From Pseudomonadota bacterium (lineage in GTDB: Bacteria > Myxococcota > Myxococcia > Myxococcales > Myxococcaceae), in the NCBI GenBank assembly GCA_023424585.1, contig JAFADT010000444.1, positions 1 through 14,115 on the forward strand: DNA of 14,115 bases. The letters are read 5' to 3'. Below the pieces are notes generated by a model that saw nothing but the letters and a program-made list of their open reading frames with translations, did no database searches and had not been told where the DNA came from. Position 1 is the first letter of the stretch. Each line of letters starts with the position of its first letter. Position numbers and translations under genes: made by a program. Shown piece after piece: positions 13,605 to 14,115 of the stretch.

Positions 13605-14115
13605 ATGAAATCGCGCGCAGCATGGCTCGGCGCCGGCGTCGTCGCACTCGCGGTGAGCACCACCGCCTGCCAGGACGGAGACCGCTCTCGCCAGACCGCC
13701 ACGGACAACAGCCCGGGACAGCAGGTGGCCCAGGCCCAGGCCCAGTCGGAGAAGGCCTTCGACGACGCGCGCGACGCGCAGAAGGAGGCCTCCAGCCAGC
13801 AGCGCGAGGCCGCCCGCGCCCAGGAGGACTTGCAGCGCAAGCAGCAGGAGCTCCAGGAGGCCCAGGCCAGGGCCCAGAAGGAGGCCCAGGAGGCCCAGGC
13901 CAGCCAGCAGCAGGCGCAGGCGCGCACGCAGCAGGCCCAGGCCGTGGCCCAGCAGGCCCAGGCCAGCGCGTTGGCGGCCCAGCGACAGGCGCAGCAGGGC
14001 TTCGCCACCCAGCAGCAGCAGGCCTCCAACGAGAGCGCCGCGGCCAGCCAGCAGCAGGCCGCGAACGCGAGCACCGCCACGCAGGAGCAGCAGATCTCCG
14101 GCGACGTGCTCAGCG
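13605..14115 (+). CDS. Gln/Ala-rich coiled-coil lipoprotein, 3' end outside window
   Basis: The ATG at 13605 follows AGGAG with a 6-nt gap, and the frame is open for 170 codons to the window end. Residues 1-22 form a lipoprotein signal (AGVVALAVSTTAC) with the acylated Cys at 22. From about residue 40 to 155 the chain is almost only Gln, Ala, Glu, Arg and Ser, with repeated QAQ and QQA units, for example VAQQAQASALAAQRQAQQ. A long helix or coiled coil is expected. The last visible residues, ISGDVLS, break that pattern and look like the first strand of a folded C-terminal domain outside the window. A cell-envelope spacer or anchor similar in plan to the OmpA-domain lipoprotein at 7714 is plausible, but the function is unknown. 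The low-complexity part probably evolves by repeat slippage. Confidence 0.8.
   Translation, partial: MKSRAAWLGAGVVALAVSTTACQDGDRSRQTATDNSPGQQVAQAQAQSEKAFDDARDAQKEASSQQREAARAQEDLQRKQQELQEAQARAQKEAQEAQASQQQAQARTQQAQAVAQQAQASALAAQRQAQQGFATQQQQASNESAAASQQQAANASTATQEQQISGDVLS

Noticed and set aside
13605..14115. The repeated CAGGCC-like units considered as a DNA repeat or CRISPR-like array.
   Set aside because: The periodicity is the codon-level signature of a Gln/Ala-rich protein in one open frame; there are no conserved repeats with unique spacers.

Overview
The window is about 70% GC, and its coding regions have strong third-position GC bias. It looks chromosomal and, from gene content, probably comes from a myxobacterium (Myxococcus/Corallococcus type). 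Pointers are the many predicted lipoproteins, a TonB-dependent receptor that carries its own TonB C-terminal-like domain, an OmpA-type coiled-coil lipoprotein and a stand-alone YegD-like Hsp70. The taxonomic call is inference. There are no rRNA or tRNA genes, CRISPR arrays or transposase genes.

Left part (1-3843). The 3' end of a charged coiled-coil protein of unknown function is followed, convergently, by a minus-strand pair: an MECR/ETR-type 2-enoyl thioester reductase (1499-2485) and then an SDR dehydrogenase (701-1465). Divergent from this pair is an integral membrane protein of the LPG-synthase-TM / YbhN flippase-like type (2767-3843).

Middle (3840-6777) is a zone of gene decay. The C-terminal piece of a LysR regulator (minus) and the C-terminal piece of a second SDR (plus) meet head to head near 4098-4104. 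This is what one deletion across a classic divergent LysR/SDR pair would leave. Next is an intact homocysteine S-methyltransferase-family gene (4527-5498). It is followed by a strong hairpin, a 10-bp-arm palindrome, and the wreck of a molybdopterin oxidoreductase/formate dehydrogenase-like gene (minus), which has lost its N-terminal Fe-S region and two internal blocks.

Right part (6778-14115) is intact and devoted to the cell envelope. It holds an exported chalcone-isomerase-like protein, an OmpA-domain coiled-coil lipoprotein, an 872-aa TonB-dependent receptor with the order signal peptide, TonB-C-like, carboxypeptidase-regulatory-like, plug, barrel, and a lipoprotein starting 4 bp after the receptor stop. 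The last three probably form one transcription unit. Convergent to it is a YegD-like Hsp70 ATPase (minus). Divergent from that is a Gln/Ala-rich lipoprotein that runs off the window and whose ribosome binding site lies in a small hairpin.

I see no convincing new defence, secretion or biosynthetic system. The most informative items are the deletion scars, the receptor architecture with its downstream lipoprotein, and a few inverted repeats in leaders and decayed DNA.
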